A stretch of DNA of 13,321 bases from Oscillospiraceae bacterium (GTDB lineage Bacteria > Bacillota > Clostridia > Oscillospirales > Oscillospiraceae). The first letter of the stretch is position 1. Each line of letters begins with the position of its first letter. The position numbers were made by a program, and so were the translations under genes. Under the pieces are notes generated by a model. The model was not told where the DNA came from. It saw nothing but the letters and a program-made list of their open reading frames with translations, and made no database searches. Shown here piece after piece: positions 13,258 through 13,321 of the stretch. Location: positions 1 to 13,321 of the forward strand of contig JAISAA010000098.1 in the NCBI GenBank assembly GCA_031266955.1. The letters run 5' to 3'.

Positions 13258-13321
13258 ATGGAGTATACGGTAACGCTTGTCAGAACGCGCGAGCCGGAAT
13301 ATATGAAATACTCGAAACGGA

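Noticed and set aside
13258..13321. Start of the next gene at ATG 13258
   Set aside because: This ATG lies directly after the -10 box and before the predicted transcription start at about 13264, and has no ribosome-binding site, so it is unlikely to be the real start from that promoter.

Overview
The window is a chromosomal segment of a GC-rich Bacillota, most likely a class Clostridia gut-type anaerobe. The evidence is a bacterial A/V-type ATPase operon in the Enterococcus ntp order, a DUF1292 (YrzB-type) protein, a Firmicutes-type 6S RNA, a GlmL/MutL-family protein of B12-dependent mutase metabolism, and GC-rich third codon positions. I cannot name the genus.

Layout. Positions 1-539 (minus strand) hold the N-terminal 179 codons of a GlmL-type protein with a GTG start. 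Positions 540-1249 have no convincing protein gene, but carry a strong plus-strand promoter (695-724) followed by about 300 nt able to form a long-range folded RNA (731-1037), and then a 24-bp-arm MITE-like palindrome (1088-1154). Positions 1250-1902 (minus) encode a RelE-type toxin and a Phd/YefM-type antitoxin overlapping by ATGA. Their promoter at 1965-1993 is overlaid by a perfect 9-bp inverted repeat, a likely autoregulatory operator. A DUF1292 gene (2141-2419) with its own promoter is followed by a probable 6S RNA (about 2440-2660) and a 23-bp tandem repeat (2658-2735). Positions 2781-4349 encode a membrane-anchored SurA-like protein with two divergent parvulin-like modules.

The second half (4458-13073) is a complete ntp operon, ntpF-I-K-E-C-G-A-B-D, behind one clear sigma-A promoter (4378-4406). 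F and E form the peripheral stalk; A and B form the catalytic head; D, G and C form the central shaft and its coupling to the ring; I and K form the membrane motor. The rotor subunit K keeps residues equivalent to the Na+ site of Enterococcus hirae NtpK, so Na+ is the likely coupling ion. Direction (ATP-driven export or ATP synthesis) cannot be read from the sequence. No ntpH or ntpJ follows ntpD. The operon ends in three hairpins (13080-13188), and a new near-consensus promoter (13229-13257) points to a gene beyond the right edge.

No wholly new protein system is evident. The least explained element is the promoter-driven structured RNA candidate between glmL and the toxin-antitoxin pair.
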